From contig URAM01000010.1 in assembly GCA_900545815.1 (NCBI GenBank), forward strand, positions 1 through 55,016: a stretch of 55,016 nt of DNA, written 5' to 3'. Under the pieces are notes generated by a model. It saw only the letters and a list, made by a program, of their open reading frames with translations. It made no database searches and was not told the origin of the DNA. Made by a program: the position numbers and the translations under genes. Of this stretch, positions 14,949 through 23,948 are shown piece by piece (positions within the stretch are counted from its first letter, which is position 1; each line of letters starts with the position of its first letter). Source of the stretch: an uncultured Eubacteriales bacterium (GTDB taxonomy: Bacteria; Bacillota; Clostridia; Oscillospirales; Oscillospiraceae).

Positions 14949-16169
14949 ATGTTTGATGCATTTTTCTACCTTCTGCGGCAATACGGCTTGGACGTATCCA
15001 CCACCGAATGGCTGACGGTACAGCAGGCGCTGTCCCTGGGACTGCATGGTTCCTCCCTGACGGGGTTTTATGACCTGTGCCGTGCGATCCTGTGCAAATC
15101 GGAATCGGAGTACGACAAGTTCGACCAAGCCTTTGAGGAATACTTTTACGCTGTCTTCTACACCGCCACCGGTAGGCTGCGGGACGATCTGCCGGAGGAC
15201 GTCCTAGCCATGCTCCAGCGCCCCAACCGGCCTGACCCCCTCCAGTACACCCACACCCTGGAGGAGGAAGCCCAATTAGCAGCCCTGCGCCGCCGTGCCA
15301 TGAAGGAGCAGGAGGGGACACCCATCTATGAGGACTCCCAGGCACAGCTGGAAGGGGAGGTCTTTGACGGCTCCCACAACATCCGGCCGGACGACCTGCC
15401 TCAGGGGAACCCAGAGATCATTCAGGTAGTGCGCAAGCCCCGTCGAAAGCCTGGCCACGCCCTGCCCCTGTGGAATTTTAAGGATTTCCGTGAGGACAAC
15501 GTCCTCAACATCCGCCAGTTCCAGATGGCCTTCCGGCGGCTCTGTCTCTACTCCGACCAGTTCGGGCCGGAGGTGGAGCTGGACATCCAGCGCACCGTCC
15601 ACGACACCTGCCAAAAGGGCGGCCTATTGCAAATTCGGCAGAAGAAGCCCCGCCGCAACGCCATCAAGGTTCTGATGTTCATCGACTGCGGCGGCACCAT
15701 GACCCCCTATCACGCCCTGTGCAGCCGGCTCTTTCAGGCAGTCAGCCGTTCCAACCGGTTCAAAGACCTGAAAATCTACTACTTCCACAACTGCATTGAT
15801 GAGTACCTCTATACCAACCCCACCCTGCGTTTGAAATACGAGGTGTCCACCAAAAAAGTCCTGCGAGAGTGCGATAAGGATTACAAGGTCATCTTCGTAG
15901 GGGACGCCACCATGGATGTCAACGAGCTGCTCTATCCTCCGGCGGAAGTGACCCGAAACAACCAGGGTTTCTCCGGTCAGGACTGGCTCAACTATATTTT
16001 GAAGCGCTACCACTCCACCGTCTGGCTCACCCCTGTCCTGCGGAAAAAGGGCAGCTGCATGGGCACCTGGGGCGCAGCCTATGACATCATCACTGACCTG
16101 TTCCAGATGTATCCCCTGACCGTGAAGGGACTGGAGGACGCCATGGAACAGCTCATGGTGCAGAAATAA
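14949..16169 (+). CDS. VWA/CoxE-like protein 1 (divergent paralogue)
   Basis: A 406-residue soluble protein. The N-terminal helical region (MFDAFFYLLRQYGLDVSTTE, LCKSESEYDKF) and C-terminal von Willebrand A domain match the CoxE-like group that partners MoxR ATPases. The metal-site motif is DCGGTM at residue 246, against DSGGSM in paralogues 2 and 3. It also lacks the Gly/Asn-rich segment (GISPYGNNG type) that they share and has a different Glu/Arg-rich stretch there. AAGGAGAGGTGA precedes the ATG. It has its own promoter and lies upstream of the MoxR gene. Probably a specialised adaptor; function unknown. Confidence 0.85.
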   Translation: MFDAFFYLLRQYGLDVSTTEWLTVQQALSLGLHGSSLTGFYDLCRAILCKSESEYDKFDQAFEEYFYAVFYTATGRLRDDLPEDVLAMLQRPNRPDPLQYTHTLEEEAQLAALRRRAMKEQEGTPIYEDSQAQLEGEVFDGSHNIRPDDLPQGNPEIIQVVRKPRRKPGHALPLWNFKDFREDNVLNIRQFQMAFRRLCLYSDQFGPEVELDIQRTVHDTCQKGGLLQIRQKKPRRNAIKVLMFIDCGGTMTPYHALCSRLFQAVSRSNRFKDLKIYYFHNCIDEYLYTNPTLRLKYEVSTKKVLRECDKDYKVIFVGDATMDVNELLYPPAEVTRNNQGFSGQDWLNYILKRYHSTVWLTPVLRKKGSCMGTWGAAYDIITDLFQMYPLTVKGLEDAMEQLMVQK

Positions 16170-16249
16170 GGGGTCATTCCATGATATAGGTGTCGGACAT
16201 ATCCTTTGGGTTGGTATATTGCCCAAAAGCGTATTCTTGCCCCCTGGAT

Positions 16250-16279
16250 CGTTCGGTGCTACAATAAAAGCACCGAACG
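16250..16279 (+). other. Hairpin between VWA1 and MoxR genes
   Basis: CGTTCGGTGCT (16250-16260) pairs perfectly with AGCACCGAACG (16269-16279), loop ACAATAAA, no T-run. Possibly a weak terminator or processing site for VWA1. Apart from this and the promoter, 16170-16472 holds nothing recognisable. Confidence 0.45.
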
Positions 16280-16376
16280 GAAAGACCTGTCTTGTGAGAT
16301 TATGCACAATAAAAAGTCTGGTTTTGTGAAACCCTACGATCTGATGGTGCAAATCTGCAATTCCCCGTCCATTCTA

Positions 16377-16405
16377 TTGCGAAACACCCCCATTTCTGCT
16401 AGAAT
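16377..16405 (+). promoter_or_regulatory. Promoter of MoxR-VWA2-VWA3 segment
   Basis: TTGCGA (16377-16382), 17 bases, TAGAAT (16400-16405) with extended TGC, nearly the same as the promoter at 14878-14906. Confidence 0.72.
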
Positions 16406-16472
16406 CAACTTTGTTTCTATGTTTCTTTGACACAAAAACACGTTATATATATGAGGAAGGAAGTCATACATT

Positions 16473-17288
16473 ATGAAAGGTACATTTACTGGCGCCAGCA
16501 ACTATATCGCTGCGGAAGATCTGCTGGGGGCTGTCAACATCGCTATGGCACTGGAAAAACCCCTGCTGGTCAAGGGTGAACCGGGCACGGGCAAGACCAT
16601 GCTGGCTGAAGCCATTGCAGAAGCCCTGGGCAAGGAGCTGATCATCTGGAATATCAAGTCTACCACCAAGGCGCAGGACGGTCTGTACGTTTACGACGTG
16701 GTGCAGCGTTTGTACGACAGCCAGTTCGGCAACGCCGGCGTGGACGATATTGCCAAATATATCAAGCTGGGCAAGCTGGGCGAAGCCTTCCTGGCTGATG
16801 AACAGGTGGTTCTGCTGATCGACGAGATCGACAAGGCCGACCTGGAATTCCCCAACGACCTGCTGTGGGAGCTGGACAAGATGGAGTTCTATATCCCTGA
16901 GACTGGCGAGACCATCAAGGCAAAGCATCGCCCCATCGTCATCATCACCTCCAACGCAGAGAAAGAGCTGCCCAGTGCCTTCCTGCGCCGTTGTATCTTT
17001 CATTATATCAGCTTCCCTGACCGAGCACAGATGGAAGAAATCGTCCGCGTCCACTTCGACCAGCTGGACGAGTCCCTGCTCCAGCAGACCTTGGAAGCTT
17101 TCTACCGCATCCGCGAGATGGACGACATCGAAAAGAAGCCCAGCACCTCCGAGCTGGTGGACTGGATCCACGCCCTCATGCTCAGCGGCATCCCCCAGGA
17201 GGAAATTTTGCAGAAACTCCCCTTTGCCGGCGTTCTGCTGAAAAAGGATCGTGACCTGGAGGTTCTGCACCATCATCTGGACAACTAA
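16473..17288 (+). CDS. MoxR-family AAA+ ATPase
   Basis: A 271-residue AAA+ ATPase of the MoxR group. Walker A is GEPGTGKTM (residues 35-43), Walker B is VVLLIDEIDKAD, sensor 1 is VIITSNAEKELP, and the arginine-finger region is SAFLRRCIFHYI. MoxR ATPases act as chaperones or remodellers with VWA-domain partners that bind their targets (as in RavA-ViaA or CoxD-CoxE). It is flanked by three VWA paralogues, so a physical complex is likely. GGAAGGAAG precedes the ATG; VWA2 begins 32 bases after the stop. Confidence 0.9.
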   Translation: MKGTFTGASNYIAAEDLLGAVNIAMALEKPLLVKGEPGTGKTMLAEAIAEALGKELIIWNIKSTTKAQDGLYVYDVVQRLYDSQFGNAGVDDIAKYIKLGKLGEAFLADEQVVLLIDEIDKADLEFPNDLLWELDKMEFYIPETGETIKAKHRPIVIITSNAEKELPSAFLRRCIFHYISFPDRAQMEEIVRVHFDQLDESLLQQTLEAFYRIREMDDIEKKPSTSELVDWIHALMLSGIPQEEILQKLPFAGVLLKKDRDLEVLHHHLDN

Positions 17289-17320
17289 CATTCATCCTGT
17301 GTGAAATGAGGTGATGGAGA

Positions 17321-18544
17321 ATGTTCAACACATTCTTCTACTATCTGCGTGCAAAAGGTTTGGACATTTCTATGAAGGAATGGCTGACCCTGAGTGAAGC
17401 GCTGGCGCTGGGGCTGCATGGCTCCACCATGACTGGGTTCTATCAACTGTGCATGGCCATTCTGTGCAAATCGGAATCGGACTATGACAAATTCGGACAG
17501 GCTTTCCTGGAGTTCTTCCACGATGCGAAGGTATTTGACGAGAACGGGGAGGTGCAGGAGCACATCTCCCAGCAGATGATGGATTGGGTCAACGACCCCG
17601 GCAGCCACGTCCTGCGGCACTACAGCGAAAAAGACATCACAGAAGAAATGCGGAACATGGATCGTACCGAAATGGAACGGCGGTTCCGCAAGGTTCTGAA
17701 AGACCAGAACCGGAAGCACGACGGCGGCAACAAGTTCATTGGCACCCAGGGCATCTCCCCCTACGGCAACAACGGCCTGAACAACAACGGCATACGGGTC
17801 GGCGGCACCGGCGGCAAGCGCTCCGCGCGGCGTGTAGCAGGGGAACGGAATTTTAAAGACTTCCGAGATGACAATGTGCTGGACATTCGACAGTTCCAGA
17901 TGGCTTTCCGCATCCTCCAGCGGTTCTCCACCCAAAACGGCGCAGAGGACGAGTTCGACATTGATGAGACCATCAACCATACCAGCAAAAAGGGCGGTAT
18001 CCTCCAGATCCGCTACAAGAAGCCCCGGCGCAACACCATCAAGGTCTTGCTGCTCATGGACTCCGGCGGCTCCATGGATCCCTACAGCCAGCTATGCAGC
18101 CGGCTGTTTCAGGCGGCCAGCCGCTCCAACCGGTTCAAGGATTTGAAGGTGTACTATTTCCACAACTGCATTGAGGAATATCTCTACACCAACCCCACCC
18201 TGGAAAAGGAATACGCCGTCTCCACCCAGAAGATTTTACGGGAGTGCGACAAGGACTACCGCGTTATCATGGTGGGTGATGCCACCATGGAAAAGAGCGA
18301 CCTGGACTTCCACCCCCTGGAGACCACTCGGAACAATCTAGGCTATTGCGGTCTGGATTGGCTACAGCTGATGCTCCGGCGATATGAGCACATTGTCTGG
18401 CTCAACCCCTACTCCCGTCCCATCGGCGGGTTCTTCGGAGAGTGGGGCGAGACTTACGATCAAATCGCTTCTATGTTCGATATGTACCATCTGACCGCAG
18501 CCGGTTTGGAAGCGGCCATGAAAAAGCTGATGGTCAAAGCCTGA
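17321..18544 (+). CDS. VWA/CoxE-like protein 2
   Basis: A 407-residue paralogue of the neighbouring VWA proteins. The N-terminus MFNTFFYYLRAKGLDISMKE and LCKSESDYDKF are shared with both. A Gly/Asn-rich segment (GISPYGNNGLNNNGIRVGG, about residues 145-165) precedes FRDDNVLDIRQFQMAFR. The VWA domain starts with VLLLMDSGGSM (Asp at residue 247); the third position of the usual DxSxS is Gly, as in CoxE-like COG3825 proteins. AATGAGGTGATGGAGA precedes the ATG. Probably an operon with the MoxR gene. Confidence 0.87.
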   Translation: MFNTFFYYLRAKGLDISMKEWLTLSEALALGLHGSTMTGFYQLCMAILCKSESDYDKFGQAFLEFFHDAKVFDENGEVQEHISQQMMDWVNDPGSHVLRHYSEKDITEEMRNMDRTEMERRFRKVLKDQNRKHDGGNKFIGTQGISPYGNNGLNNNGIRVGGTGGKRSARRVAGERNFKDFRDDNVLDIRQFQMAFRILQRFSTQNGAEDEFDIDETINHTSKKGGILQIRYKKPRRNTIKVLLLMDSGGSMDPYSQLCSRLFQAASRSNRFKDLKVYYFHNCIEEYLYTNPTLEKEYAVSTQKILRECDKDYRVIMVGDATMEKSDLDFHPLETTRNNLGYCGLDWLQLMLRRYEHIVWLNPYSRPIGGFFGEWGETYDQIASMFDMYHLTAAGLEAAMKKLMVKA

Positions 18545-18766
18545 TACCGTACTGCGCTTGACCAAAACGCAGATAATCCCCATGTTTAAAACCACTTTCT
18601 CTCTCCATTACGCAACGGTTTTCAACAGCATTTCAGCAGTTGATCTTACGCATCCCTTTCCTATCCCTATCAACCTGCTGAATATGCTGCGGTTTCTCTT
18701 AACATCCAACCCGACCGCAGCAGAATCCCTTCAGCAGGATTCCGTTATTGATCGAGGTTCTTGCCT

Positions 18767-19981
18767 ATGTTTACCCCTTTCTTTTATCTGCTGCGCGCCC
18801 ACGGCCTGAATATCACCACCCATGAGTGGCTGACCTTTTTGGAAGGACTCAGGGACGGTCTTCATCACGCTACCCTGAACGGGTTTTATCAGTTGGGACT
18901 GGCGACGCTGTGCAAATCAGAATCGGACTATGACCGGTTTCAGCGGGCTTTTTCCGAATATTTTTATGATGCCGAGGTTCACACCGCCACCGGCGAGATC
19001 CAGTCGGAGATCACCCAGGAGATGCTCAACTGGCTCAACGATCCCAAAGTGCTCTACGAGCGATTTACTCGGGATGACGTGACCGAGGAGATGCTCAACC
19101 GCACCCAAGAGGAAATCGAGCGGATGCTCCGAGAGCGGCTGAAGGAGCAGCGCCGTGAGCACAACGGCGGCAAGTACTGGGTCGGCACCCACGGCATCTC
19201 CCCTTTCGGCAACAATGGCTACAACCCCAATGGCATCCGCGTGGGCGGTGTCAGCCGCGACCGTGCCGCTCTGCGCGTGGCTGGTGAGCGGACGTACCGA
19301 GATTTTCGAGATGACAATATGCTGGATATCCGGCAATTCCAGATGGCTTTCCGCCGGTTGTGCCATTACTCTGACCAGGCCGGCCAGGAGGAGGAATTTG
19401 ACGTAGCCCGCACCATACACGACACCTGTCAAAAGGCTGGCATCCTTCAAATTCGCTACAAAAAGCCCCGGCGCAACACCATCAAGGTCTTGCTGCTCAT
19501 CGACTCCGGCGGCTCCATGGACTACCACAGCCAACTGTGCAGTCAGCTGTTTCAGGCGGCCAGCCGTTCCAACCGGTTCAAGGAACTGCAGGTATACTAC
19601 TTTCACAACTGTCCCAAAGCGTATTTATACACCAATCCTACTTTGGAGAAAAAGTACCAAGTATCGATGGAAACGGTTCTGCGCAATTGCGACAAGGATT
19701 TCAAGGTGTTGCTCTTAGGCGATGCCACGATGGATATTGATGATCTGATCCAGCCGCCATATTTTGAAACCAAGGACAACAAGGGCTACACCGGCGTGGA
19801 CTGGCTCCACTATATTCTCCAGCGCTACTCCCACACCGCCTGGCTCAACCCCCGTCCCACCACTCGGCCGGTGATCTTCGGCAAAGAGAGTTACGCTCTC
19901 CTCTGCGAAATGTTCGATATGTATCCCTTGACCCTCGCCGGATTGGAATTGGCGCTGAAAAAGCTGATGGTTCGGGAATGA
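18767..19981 (+). CDS. VWA/CoxE-like protein 3
   Basis: A 404-residue third paralogue. MFTPFFYLLRAHGLNITTHE and LCKSESDYDRF open the protein; GTHGISPFGNNGYNPNGIRV and the VWA motif VLLLIDSGGSM (Asp at 246) are conserved. It is closer to VWA2 than to VWA1. ATG 18767 is used (GAGG nine bases upstream) rather than TTG 18761. The 222-base gap after VWA2 has several short inverted repeats but no clear terminator, so it may be on the same transcript. Confidence 0.87.
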   Translation: MFTPFFYLLRAHGLNITTHEWLTFLEGLRDGLHHATLNGFYQLGLATLCKSESDYDRFQRAFSEYFYDAEVHTATGEIQSEITQEMLNWLNDPKVLYERFTRDDVTEEMLNRTQEEIERMLRERLKEQRREHNGGKYWVGTHGISPFGNNGYNPNGIRVGGVSRDRAALRVAGERTYRDFRDDNMLDIRQFQMAFRRLCHYSDQAGQEEEFDVARTIHDTCQKAGILQIRYKKPRRNTIKVLLLIDSGGSMDYHSQLCSQLFQAASRSNRFKELQVYYFHNCPKAYLYTNPTLEKKYQVSMETVLRNCDKDFKVLLLGDATMDIDDLIQPPYFETKDNKGYTGVDWLHYILQRYSHTAWLNPRPTTRPVIFGKESYALLCEMFDMYPLTLAGLELALKKLMVRE

Positions 19982-20091
19982 TTCGCTTTCCTCATTGACT
20001 GATCGACAAAGGCAGGCTCTGCCCTTTCGGCAAGGTCTGTCTGCTATTCACAGTTCCTGATCTTAAACCTGAAGAAAAGAGGTGTCCCCTT

Positions 20092-20775
20092 GTGGCACTG
20101 TTCTGCACCATCTTGCTGACCATGTTCATTGCGGAAATGGGTGACAAGACCCAACTGCTTCTGGTGGCCATGACCTCCCGTTTCAAACTGCGGGACATTA
20201 TCATCGGCTCCGCCGCCTCTATCTTAGTCCTGAACGGACTGGCTGTGGGGGTTGGCTCCATCATCAGCAAATTCGTCCCCCTATACCTGATCAAAATCAT
20301 TGCTGCGCTGGCCTTTTTCTTCTTCGCCTGGTCTTCCCTGTCCGGAGATGACCAGGCAGAGGACGAGGGCGGCGGAAAAAAAGAGTCCAAGCTCCCCATC
20401 CTGACCGTCTTCAGCACTTTTTTTCTGGCTGAACTAGGGGATAAGACTCAGCTGACCGCCATCACCTTCGCCGCTAACGAGGGTTTAGAACACGCCATCA
20501 CCATCTGGCTGGCCTGCTCTATTGGCCTGTTCGCCGCAGACATCATCGGGATGCTCATCGGCTACCTGCTCAAGAGCAAGACTCCGGAAGGCTTCCTCAA
20601 CGGCCTAGCCTTTGTCATCTTCGCCTTCTTCGGCTTCACCACCATGCTGGAAGGCACCGGACTGCTTTTCGGTGACGGCGCCAGCCTGCGTTGGGTGGTG
20701 TCCATTGCTGTGGCAGCGGTCTTCCTCCTCCTATGCATCTGGACGCTCTGGACGCAGAAAAAGAAGGCGCAGTAA
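20092..20775 (+). CDS. GDT1/UPF0016 family cation exporter
   Basis: A 227-residue membrane protein with two homologous halves of about three helices. Each half has the family signature E-x-G-D-K-T: AEMGDKTQLLL near residue 15 and AELGDKTQLTA near 115. A charged cytoplasmic loop (EDEGGGKKES) joins the halves. Bacterial members (MneA/MneP type) export Mn2+; eukaryotic ones move Mn2+ or Ca2+. The start is GTG 20092 behind AAAAGAGGTG. I see no yybP-ykoY (Mn) riboswitch upstream. Confidence 0.88.
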   Translation: MALFCTILLTMFIAEMGDKTQLLLVAMTSRFKLRDIIIGSAASILVLNGLAVGVGSIISKFVPLYLIKIIAALAFFFFAWSSLSGDDQAEDEGGGKKESKLPILTVFSTFFLAELGDKTQLTAITFAANEGLEHAITIWLACSIGLFAADIIGMLIGYLLKSKTPEGFLNGLAFVIFAFFGFTTMLEGTGLLFGDGASLRWVVSIAVAAVFLLLCIWTLWTQKKKAQ

Positions 20776-20793
20776 TATCGCATCCAAGCACGA

Positions 20794-20823
20794 AAAAACG
20801 GCTCCCCTCTGGGAGCCGTTTTT
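20794..20823. terminator. Bidirectional terminator
   Basis: AAAAACGGCTCCC (20794-20806) and GGGAGCCGTTTTT (20811-20823) pair perfectly between two convergent genes. Confidence 0.9.
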
Positions 20824-20854
20824 CTGTCTCTATACGTTGTTTGTTTGATAAGGA

Positions 20855-23029
20855 TCACTTGACCCGAATCAGCTTCACAGCGGACCAGGCGGAGAAATAG
20901 CTCTCCTTACCCACTTTCTTGCAGGCTCTGACCTTCACATAGTATTTTTTCCCGCGGCTCAGACCGGTGATGGTCTTGCTTTTGCTGCTGGAGCCGCTGA
21001 TGTTCAAGGTTCTGCTATTGGAAAAGCTCTTGTTGGTGGCGTAGCAAAGCTGGTAGCCGGTAGCCCTGGTGTTGACCGACCAGGCTGCCGTCAGCTTTCT
21101 CGCCTTGGTGCTCTTGGCCGTGAACTTCGCCGGACGAACCACCCGATAGCGATGCCCTTCCGGCGTCAGAGGACTTTCCTCACCACCATACAGCGCCTTC
21201 ACCTTGTAGCGATACTTGATGCCATTGGTCACCTTGGTGTCCACCCAGGACGCCGTCTTGCCGCTGGTCTCATGCTTGACCTGCTTCCAGGTGCTACTGG
21301 AACCGGTCGCCCGATAGATCTTGTACCCAGTAGCATAAGCCGGCACGTCCCAGCTCACCTGCACTCCGCTGGCTACATTTCTCACATCAGAGATCAGCGG
21401 ACGAGTGTAACGCAGCGGCCAATACCGGGCGGCGTTACCGGCCTTCGCCGTTCGGATCTCCAACGTCCCACCGTTCTCCACGGCATCTTTGGTCACACTG
21501 AGGCAGCAGGTAGGTGCGCACTTGGGCATCAGGTAATAGTATCCATCCTTGGGGCTGGGCAGGATCTGCCAATACTGACCATCCTTGTCCACCTTGGGGT
21601 ACTGGATGACCTTAGTGCCAGAGGCGGCAGAGGACTTGTACACGGTCAGGTACAGACCGTTCTTCTCCATCATCAGACGGTAGTAGCCATGGCTCCCCAC
21701 CGCCTGGGCACGGATCTTCATGGAATCGCTCTCTGTATTATAGCTCAGGCTGAGAACACTGCCTGATTTGCTGTCCTTAGCTGTAACGCAATATTTATTA
21801 CTTCGACCATTATCGAAGTAAAAGGTGGCATTGGGCAAATTTTTATTGGCATTGCGAACGGCGAATTTCTGACGCAGGAGGACGTTGGACGTCTTGTTTG
21901 CCATCTTCACCGTGATCCGGTATTCGTAGAAGCCCGGCGTCAACTTGCTGAACTGCAAGCTCTGGCTCATCTGGCTCAAGTCATACCCCACCGAGTTGAC
22001 GGTCACAGTCTTGTTGCAGCTTTTCACTGGGTCGCCATTCAGGTCATAGCAACCAGCAGTGACTGTGCTGATCTGATCGGAACCGCCGATATGCCCTCGA
22101 ACAGCCAGGGCAGTCCCTTCCCTCAGGATGCCGCCATCCAGCGCCAGCTTGCCATTTTCCAGCGTGGTACTCGTTTGACGATAATACTGGTAGACCCGTT
22201 TGATCGTGAACGTAAAAACCTTTTCCGAATCACTGTACTTGGTGGACTTAGCCTTGTTTCCGCTCACAGTTATTTCACGAATGAAGTTCTTCTTTTCGCT
22301 CTTTTCCAGCGGATCGGTTACCAGGTATACGTTATCCGTTTTTTTCCCGATGATCATCAGGACATGCTGCCCCGTACTGGTCTTATAACAATCCTTGTTG
22401 ACCCAAGTGATGATAGGCGGGCTGTAGGCACCATTGCCGTTGACATACCGCTCTACCATTTCCTCTAGTGAACCTTCATCCTGATAAATTGCGCCTCGAT
22501 TGATCGTGGGTGATTTCCCATCATTGGTACTCTTTTTGAGGATATCCTTTGGCAGCTGGTCGATTCCCAGATAGGACAGACTCATGGAAATACAGGCTGC
22601 CCAACAATAATTGATGGCTTTATAAGAACCCCAATGCCCTGATTTATTGTAATACGGATTCGTAGATTTCTGGGTAATGTACCGGATCTGCCCATCCTTG
22701 ATCTCGTCCGCTGTGCTCAGGGTCACATTTGGGTCACAGGAAGAAGTTGCCAGCACTCCAAAGGTGTTCAACTGCTTGTCCGCACTGCTGGAGGTTCCCC
22801 CATCCTTCTGGGCAGCTGTGCTGACTTTGGTACGCTGTGTAGCGGCCTCTGTCTCCGCAGGGACACGGTTCGCCGTCTCCTCGGACTCCGAACCGGTCAC
22901 TGTTTCTGCCACAGCGACAGTTGGTTCCGGCTCAGCCGAATCCGTGGCCCAGGCGGCAGACGGCAACATACTGAAAGTTAGTGCGATTGTCAAGAGAAAG
23001 GTGGTCAACTGTCGTGTTCGTCTTGTCAT
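20855..23029 (-). CDS. Secreted C39-like peptidase with ricin-type lectin and FN3 domains
   Basis: A 724-residue exported protein. A Sec signal peptide (TTFLLTIALTFSMLPSAAWA, cut near residue 29) is followed by a low-complexity Thr/Glu linker. A papain-fold, C39-like domain comes next: catalytic Cys in NYCWAACISM (about 141), His in TGQHVLMIIG, Asp/Asn region VTDPLEKS. After a beta region comes a ricin-B-like repeat area (QYWQILPSPKDGYYYLMPK, ARYWPL). Two fibronectin type III domains follow (YRYKVKALYGGEES and KYYVKVRACKK). No sorting signal is present, so it is probably released or lectin-bound. It may process peptides or bind glycans. AGGAGGACAAAG precedes the ATG. Confidence 0.78.
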   Translation of the reverse strand: MTRRTRQLTTFLLTIALTFSMLPSAAWATDSAEPEPTVAVAETVTGSESEETANRVPAETEAATQRTKVSTAAQKDGGTSSSADKQLNTFGVLATSSCDPNVTLSTADEIKDGQIRYITQKSTNPYYNKSGHWGSYKAINYCWAACISMSLSYLGIDQLPKDILKKSTNDGKSPTINRGAIYQDEGSLEEMVERYVNGNGAYSPPIITWVNKDCYKTSTGQHVLMIIGKKTDNVYLVTDPLEKSEKKNFIREITVSGNKAKSTKYSDSEKVFTFTIKRVYQYYRQTSTTLENGKLALDGGILREGTALAVRGHIGGSDQISTVTAGCYDLNGDPVKSCNKTVTVNSVGYDLSQMSQSLQFSKLTPGFYEYRITVKMANKTSNVLLRQKFAVRNANKNLPNATFYFDNGRSNKYCVTAKDSKSGSVLSLSYNTESDSMKIRAQAVGSHGYYRLMMEKNGLYLTVYKSSAASGTKVIQYPKVDKDGQYWQILPSPKDGYYYLMPKCAPTCCLSVTKDAVENGGTLEIRTAKAGNAARYWPLRYTRPLISDVRNVASGVQVSWDVPAYATGYKIYRATGSSSTWKQVKHETSGKTASWVDTKVTNGIKYRYKVKALYGGEESPLTPEGHRYRVVRPAKFTAKSTKARKLTAAWSVNTRATGYQLCYATNKSFSNSRTLNISGSSSKSKTITGLSRGKKYYVKVRACKKVGKESYFSAWSAVKLIRVK

Positions 23030-23267
23030 GGTCGTTCTTTGTCCTCCTGTTTAGAATTTGAAAAATTTTACAAAAAGCGTCCGAAGCCACCCCCTGTGGA
23101 CAGCTTCGGCCTTGAAACTTAACAATACGGTTACAGTTTAACACAAATTTAATCAAACGTCCACCCTTTTTGTAATCTTTTTCCCATTCTATGGGCAAAG
23201 AAAAGTTAACATTATTAGCGAAAACACGACTTTTCCTCCGACTTCTCTCCTTTTTCGAACCTTTCGG

Positions 23268-23693
23268 TCAAGTATCCCTCACCTCTCGGAACACAACCAA
23301 CCGCTGTCCCAGGTAATTGCAGCAGGAGAACAGTCCCATTCCGACCAGCATGGACACATTTTCCTGCACATTGTGCCGGACATGAGCCATGAGCCGAATG
23401 ACCAGAGGCTTTGCCACGCTAAACGCAAACACATAGCACAGGGCGATATTGGCTGCAAATCGGAACGCCTGCCGGATACTTTTCTGATGATTATGGAACG
23501 TGAGATACTTATTTGCAAAAAAACTGATGACACTGGTGATGAGATAATTGGCCGCCGTAGACACCCAATAGCCACAGCCCAGCCAATTATACATCCCAAA
23601 CATGATGCCCATGCCCAGGATGGTGTTGGCTGTGCCAATGGCGGCAAAGCGCATCAATTTCCGATCCACCAGGTGATGATGCAGATGGTTCAT
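23268..23693 (-). CDS. GtrA-family membrane protein
   Basis: A 141-residue membrane protein with four hydrophobic helices and GtrA features (RFAAIGTANTILGMGIMFGM, FANKYLTF, GQRLVVFR at the end). GtrA proteins are thought to flip undecaprenyl-linked sugars for cell-surface glycans; no glycosyltransferase partner is adjacent. ATG 23693 is chosen because GGGGAGGAGACAAGG precedes it; the upstream frame lacks a ribosome site. Confidence 0.85.
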   Translation of the reverse strand: MNHLHHHLVDRKLMRFAAIGTANTILGMGIMFGMYNWLGCGYWVSTAANYLITSVISFFANKYLTFHNHQKSIRQAFRFAANIALCYVFAFSVAKPLVIRLMAHVRHNVQENVSMLVGMGLFSCCNYLGQRLVVFREVRDT

Positions 23694-23828
23694 CCTTGTC
23701 TCCTCCCCTGCCGGAACTGCCGTCAGGCAGTCCGATCTTTTCTCAGGTCGACCCAAAAGAATAGGGGCATTATACCATGTTTTGGCTTTTCGTGCAATTT
23801 GACTAGACAAAAAAATCCGCTCTGCCGC

Positions 23829-23861
23829 AAAAAACCGACACGGAAACGGATTCTGTGTCGG
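23829..23861 (-). terminator. Terminator after second MATE gene
   Basis: On the minus strand CCGACACAG...CCGTGTCGG is followed by TTTTTT. Confidence 0.8.
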
Positions 23862-23948
23862 CTTTGGCCTACTCCCTATTTTTAAAAAACTCGCACCTGC
23901 TGTCGGGGACTTTCGCAGCGGCAGCCGGCGTATACGCTGGGCTTATCC

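Noticed and set aside
19982..20091. Mn-sensing yybP-ykoY riboswitch before the GDT1-family gene
   Set aside because: The conserved boxes of that motif are not present in the 110-base leader.
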